A DNA stretch of 17,944 bases, taken from contig CAYSVN010000020.1 of the NCBI GenBank assembly GCA_964434585.1, forward strand, positions 1 to 17,944. The letters run 5' to 3'. Made by a program: the position numbers and the translations under genes. How positions within the stretch are numbered: position 1 is the stretch's first letter; each line of letters opens with the position of its first letter. Shown here piece after piece: positions 14,262-17,944 of the stretch. Source of the DNA: CAYSVN01 sp964434585. GTDB taxonomy: Bacteria; Patescibacteriota; Gracilibacteria; Peribacterales; Peribacteraceae. The notes below the pieces were generated by a model. It saw only the letters and a program-made list of their open reading frames with translations. It ran no database searches and was not told the origin of the DNA.

Positions 14262-16178
14262 ATGACCAGTCAGTCCTTACCAGAGGAGGATGCTCCAACG
14301 GCAGAAGCGGTTTCTGTGCAGCAAAATAATGCAGATCTTACAGAGGCGCAACGGCAACAACTTGCTATTGAGCAACAAGGCTCCGTTCAACAAGTGCTTA
14401 ATAATTTACAATTTAGATCTAGAAAAGTCCTTTGGGATACACTTATGCGCTGGTCTGTTACAAATAGACGTAGGAGGCATTTATCTGATTTAATAGGTGG
14501 AGAAAATTATGTTTTTTCACAGCATGGCAGTAGCTTGTTTAGAAAAACATTTGATTATGCAGATATTGACAATGAAGACTTTTCTAATTTTGCAGAAAAT
14601 ATTGTAGCCAGTGGAGCGAAGCTTGGTAGTATAGTGCAAACCTTAGAGACAAGCACTCTTTTTGCAGAAGGTAATACGCAGACAGAAAGAGCAATTCGTG
14701 ACACTAATGAAGCTAAATTAACACAATTACTTATGGGAATTGGAGAGATAGAAGAAATTGATGGATTGCAAAATTGGTTAAGGAGAGGTGATGAAAATAT
14801 TAATCGTCGGCCTGGAGTTATTGGTAACATTACTAATGAATTTAGAAATAATGTTCGAAGATTTGCTAATGTTGGAGTTAGGCAGGTGAGAAATCCGGAT
14901 AGATTACTATTGCCAGGATTTACCCCTGCTGAATTAGAAGCTTTTGAAGAGGCTACACAATATGATTTTGTTGCCCATGTTCCAGACAATACTGATGAAA
15001 ATCAGGATAATCTTGAAGCATTAACCAACGCAGCAGATATTTACCAGAATATTGATGATCATTCTGATGACTGGGAAAATATTAGAGGCGCAGCTAGCAA
15101 CAACACTAGAAATCAACTTCGATTTCAGCAAATTAATGATCTTCTTAATGGACCTGCTGGATTAGAAAGAATGTTACATAATGCTAATAGGACCATAAAT
15201 ACTGAGCGTACTCGTCGTCCTGGTTTTTTTACTCTTGATCGATGGAGAGGTAATAGGGCAAATGCTGATTCGCAAATTATTTTAGATGAACAGAGAGAAC
15301 TTGTAAGAATGCAAACAGCTCTCCAACGTTTACCAGAGGGTCACCCTGATAGAGTTGTGCTGGAGAGCGATATTACCTTACAAGAACAACAAATCAAAAA
15401 TGCGGAAGAAGCCTTTAGAGAATCGGCGCTAGCTTTGCCGGTTAATATTGCTGCTCTTCCACCTGATGCAGAATATAATGTTTTAGTTGCTGGTCCTCCG
15501 GTAGCTACACAGCTTGCTCGTTTAGAATATTTACAACGTCAAATTGATACATTAAAAGTGGAACAAGTAAATTTACAAGAAGTCAGTAATACCGAAAGAG
15601 ATGTAAGTCGAGAAGGACGTGGAGAGCAACTACAAAAAGAGCAGGACTTAAGGGCTCAATTAACATTATTGATTGATGCTTTACATGAAGTTGATAATCC
15701 TGCTTTACCACCTGCTATATTTACTGCGATTGAAGGTATTAATGTTAGCCATTTTACAATGAATGATTTAGAAATTGCACTGAGTGGTTTTAATATTACA
15801 ATACCTGGATCGAGTATTTCAGCTCTTCCACCTGGCTTAAGTACTATGAATCCAATTGATTACACTATGAATCCAATTGATTACAGAGATACAAGAACTG
15901 TATTTGATTGGATTTCTGATGATATTCATGAAACAAGATTTCATCATACTACTTTGCAAGAGTACAATGGCAGAGTGACGCCAGATAGAGCTCTTGATGC
16001 TTTGTTGCAATATCGTTTTAGAGACAACCCTAACTTTGTAGACGTCTTTAAGCAATCCTTACTTGGTAATGAGCAGGGAATTGTTCAAGATTGGGTTAAA
16101 AAAGATCCTCGTGCTCGTCGAGGATTACAATGGCTTCTTAGTCATGTTCCATTATTAGGCACAGTTTTTAGAGCATAA
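14262..16178 (+). CDS. Large soluble protein of unknown function (638 residues)
   Basis: I do not recognise this protein. It has no signal peptide and no convincing membrane helix. Residues 1-50 are acidic and Gln-rich, and residues 55-75 are strongly basic (SVTNRRRRHL). Much of the rest is predicted helical, with coiled-coil-like stretches rich in Gln, Glu, Arg and Leu at about 335-385 and 415-470 (QLARLEYLQRQIDTLKVEQV). Residues 528-541 are an exact 7-residue duplication, TMNPIDYTMNPIDY. The C terminus is hydrophobic (GLQWLLSHVPLLGTVFRA). It is the first gene downstream of a strong extended -10 promoter, without a Shine-Dalgarno sequence, and is followed after 5 nt by another large unknown gene. 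The shared promoter sequence with the divergent pilin-like operon hints at a joint role, but that is inference. Confidence 0.85.
   Translation: MTSQSLPEEDAPTAEAVSVQQNNADLTEAQRQQLAIEQQGSVQQVLNNLQFRSRKVLWDTLMRWSVTNRRRRHLSDLIGGENYVFSQHGSSLFRKTFDYADIDNEDFSNFAENIVASGAKLGSIVQTLETSTLFAEGNTQTERAIRDTNEAKLTQLLMGIGEIEEIDGLQNWLRRGDENINRRPGVIGNITNEFRNNVRRFANVGVRQVRNPDRLLLPGFTPAELEAFEEATQYDFVAHVPDNTDENQDNLEALTNAADIYQNIDDHSDDWENIRGAASNNTRNQLRFQQINDLLNGPAGLERMLHNANRTINTERTRRPGFFTLDRWRGNRANADSQIILDEQRELVRMQTALQRLPEGHPDRVVLESDITLQEQQIKNAEEAFRESALALPVNIAALPPDAEYNVLVAGPPVATQLARLEYLQRQIDTLKVEQVNLQEVSNTERDVSREGRGEQLQKEQDLRAQLTLLIDALHEVDNPALPPAIFTAIEGINVSHFTMNDLEIALSGFNITIPGSSISALPPGLSTMNPIDYTMNPIDYRDTRTVFDWISDDIHETRFHHTTLQEYNGRVTPDRALDALLQYRFRDNPNFVDVFKQSLLGNEQGIVQDWVKKDPRARRGLQWLLSHVPLLGTVFRA
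15843..15884 (+). repeat. Perfect 21-bp tandem duplication
   Basis: ACTATGAATCCAATTGATTA plus C occurs twice, at 15843-15863 and 15864-15884, with no mismatch. It encodes the repeated heptapeptide TMNPIDY in the large unknown protein. The absence of synonymous changes suggests a recent slippage event or an assembly variant. Confidence 0.95.
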
Positions 16179-16183
16179 ATATT

Positions 16184-17944
16184 ATGAATAATTTTGATCA
16201 AACATTTGGCTTTTCTCGAGAGCATCGTTTAATTGCTAACACCTCTGGTGCTAGTGCTGGCAGCCTAAATAATGCTCCTGTTACACCATCCGTAACCCCA
16301 TCGGCTACACCTCCAAATACGCCTAAACGCCCAAGTCTTTTCCGTAGAACCTTAGATAGTATTAATAGTCCAAGTGAAAACGGTGAAACTAAAAAAGTAG
16401 ATCGTACCTTAACTAAAATTACTGCAACAGTACTTGGGTTAGGTGCGGGAGCAGGTGTGCTAAATCAGTTTACCGATTTTATGAAATCAAAATCTGAAGT
16501 TGAAGCTGAAAATTTTATGAAGTCTTTTGATAATATTGGAGCCAGAGTAGAAAGTATGCTTCAATTTTATGAAGGTACAGAATTTACTGATTTTATTGCT
16601 CATGAGGTTACATCGAATCAGGCAGTGTTTGAGTACGCGATTGGTAATGTTGATAATACTGCTGCACTTGCTTGGAACGATCCAAATACATGGCTCGATA
16701 ATTTTAATAGCATGGTTGAAGGTGATGACACGAAGTTTGAACGAGTTTTACAAACTAGAGTTGACGCTTTTAAAAAACTTCTTGGTGATGAAGCTCAATG
16801 GATTGATTTTTTCTCTTCTTCCTCCTCATTTACAGGAATTGAAACACGCTCAGAAACTGATTTAGTTTTAGCGAGTGAGCTTTCTGCTTTGGGTAATACC
16901 CAATTGCAAGAACGACTGTTTTACTCTTTAGACGAGCATACACAACGGCGTATTAAAATGTTTTATATTCATTATTACACTAAAGGTTTACCCTCTGGAA
17001 CAGTAGATGCTACCGGTAAGCCATTAGCTGATAATGTTACACAAGTACTCGATGGTATTATTGATGAGTCTCACCCTGAACATGATGGAATTTTTTCTAG
17101 AGTTAATAAATTAGCACACCTTTCTGTGCATCCTGAAACACTAAAACTACTACCTGAATTTCAAAGATCAGTCTTTAGGTTAAATAGAGATGTCTCTGAC
17201 GTGCTTGCCTCTGGACCACGTACTGATAAAAATACGAAAATAGACGACCTACGTATTAGGCTTCAAGAAGTGATTACATTTTTTGCTAGTAAGAATACAG
17301 CCTCTGGTACTCCTGATTTTGATGAAGAAGTACAACGTTACATTGCTTATTTTAAAGATGTAGATGTAGATTTAGACACTGCTAAAAATGAACCTGATGA
17401 CGCTGTTCAAATTACATTATTAAATGATCTGTTAAATAATAAAATTGTTAAACTTCCTGCTGAATTGGCTGACTCAGGACTGGTAACACAGATGTTATTT
17501 AACCGTTTTCAGTCACCCTCATTGCGTGTTGATACCTTATTAGATTTTTTAGAAAATCCAAATGTAAAATCGAACGGTCTTTTTAAAGAAACATTAATTA
17601 AAAATCCACTAGCATTAGCAAATGCTTTACCAGATTCGCCATTTAAAACTGCACTAAAGGCGGGACTAGTTGAACCGCATGAGTTGAATCAAATTTTAGA
17701 TTTAGCGCATAATAGAAACATAGAATTTGTTGACCGTATGGGTGTGGCTTCTAGTGCAAGACAGCGTGCATTTTATGAATTTGCTGCAACACAAACAAGG
17801 AATGATGCTGTTGATATTTCTGATAGAATGAGAAAAAACTTTAATACCATAAATCCCTGGGGTCAATTAGCTATTGTTACAGGTGGGGTTGTTGTTGGAT
17901 TTATGTTAATCCGCACACTACTGAGCAAAGACAGTGGTACGATT
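16184..17944 (+). CDS. Large unknown protein, partial at the window end (587+ residues)
   Basis: The ATG at 16184, 5 nt after the previous stop, opens a frame that stays open for 587 codons to the window end, so the C terminus is missing. I do not recognise the family. Residues 1-65 are Pro/Thr/Ser/Asn-rich and likely disordered (VTPSVTPSATPPNTPKRP). A Gly-rich hydrophobic stretch lies near residues 78-92 (ITATVLGLGAGAGVL), followed by a long, mainly helical acidic region. A clear membrane-helix candidate lies at about 560-578 (QLAIVTGGVVVGFMLIRTLL), close to the cut. It may therefore be a mostly cytoplasmic or mostly extracytoplasmic protein anchored near its C terminus. It is the second gene of the operon starting at 14262. 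Confidence 0.85.
   Translation, partial: MNNFDQTFGFSREHRLIANTSGASAGSLNNAPVTPSVTPSATPPNTPKRPSLFRRTLDSINSPSENGETKKVDRTLTKITATVLGLGAGAGVLNQFTDFMKSKSEVEAENFMKSFDNIGARVESMLQFYEGTEFTDFIAHEVTSNQAVFEYAIGNVDNTAALAWNDPNTWLDNFNSMVEGDDTKFERVLQTRVDAFKKLLGDEAQWIDFFSSSSSFTGIETRSETDLVLASELSALGNTQLQERLFYSLDEHTQRRIKMFYIHYYTKGLPSGTVDATGKPLADNVTQVLDGIIDESHPEHDGIFSRVNKLAHLSVHPETLKLLPEFQRSVFRLNRDVSDVLASGPRTDKNTKIDDLRIRLQEVITFFASKNTASGTPDFDEEVQRYIAYFKDVDVDLDTAKNEPDDAVQITLLNDLLNNKIVKLPAELADSGLVTQMLFNRFQSPSLRVDTLLDFLENPNVKSNGLFKETLIKNPLALANALPDSPFKTALKAGLVEPHELNQILDLAHNRNIEFVDRMGVASSARQRAFYEFAATQTRNDAVDISDRMRKNFNTINPWGQLAIVTGGVVVGFMLIRTLLSKDSGTI

Noticed and set aside
16569..16865. 98-codon plus-strand frame
   Set aside because: It lies in another frame inside the 16184-17944 gene, which is open for 587 codons and simply lacks its stop within the window.

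Overview
The window reads as a piece of an AT-rich genome from an uncultured bacterium, most likely of the Candidate Phyla Radiation (Patescibacteria). The reasons are indirect. A protein here carries VirB2/TrbC-like pilin segments of the kind that are abundant in CPR genomes. There are several large surface or membrane proteins with Ser-rich, PKD-like and Cys-rich segments and no recognisable counterparts. I find no Shine-Dalgarno sequence before any start codon. The standard genetic code fits: long frames contain no internal TGA, and one gene ends in TGA. Two runs of N (10 and 100 bases) mark scaffold gaps, and both fall inside genes.

Layout. 55-2095 (minus): a membrane-anchored rhodanese-like protein and a MATE exporter. 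2203-7561 (plus): a drug-efflux operon of lipoprotein adaptor (interrupted by the 10-N gap), RND pump and MarR regulator, divergent from the MATE gene, with a candidate operator between them. 7571-8527 (minus): a secreted Cys-rich, Gly/Asp-repeat protein. 8618-8926 (plus): a small unknown protein, apparently on a leaderless mRNA. 8918-9815 (plus): an aromatic amino acid hydroxylase behind what looks like a complete transcription attenuator, with a Tyr-rich leader peptide, an antiterminator hairpin and an intrinsic terminator. 9820-14051 (minus): a two-gene operon whose first gene is a four-fold tandem of VirB2/TrbC-like pilin units and whose second is a large PKD-like, single-pass membrane protein with a disordered Pro/Ala/Lys tail repeating a PDWLKP motif (interrupted by the 100-N gap). 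14262-17944 (plus): two large unknown proteins, the second cut by the window end. They are transcribed divergently from the pilin-like operon from a nearly identical promoter.

The most notable signals are: (1) the tyrosine-type attenuator ahead of a phenylalanine hydroxylase, which makes functional sense because the enzyme produces tyrosine; (2) the concatenated pilin-like protein, partnered with the PDWLKP-repeat protein, and the near-identical divergent promoters linking this operon to two unknown large genes, which together may form an undescribed cell-surface system; (3) two gaps whose true lengths can be predicted from reading frame and flanking repeats.
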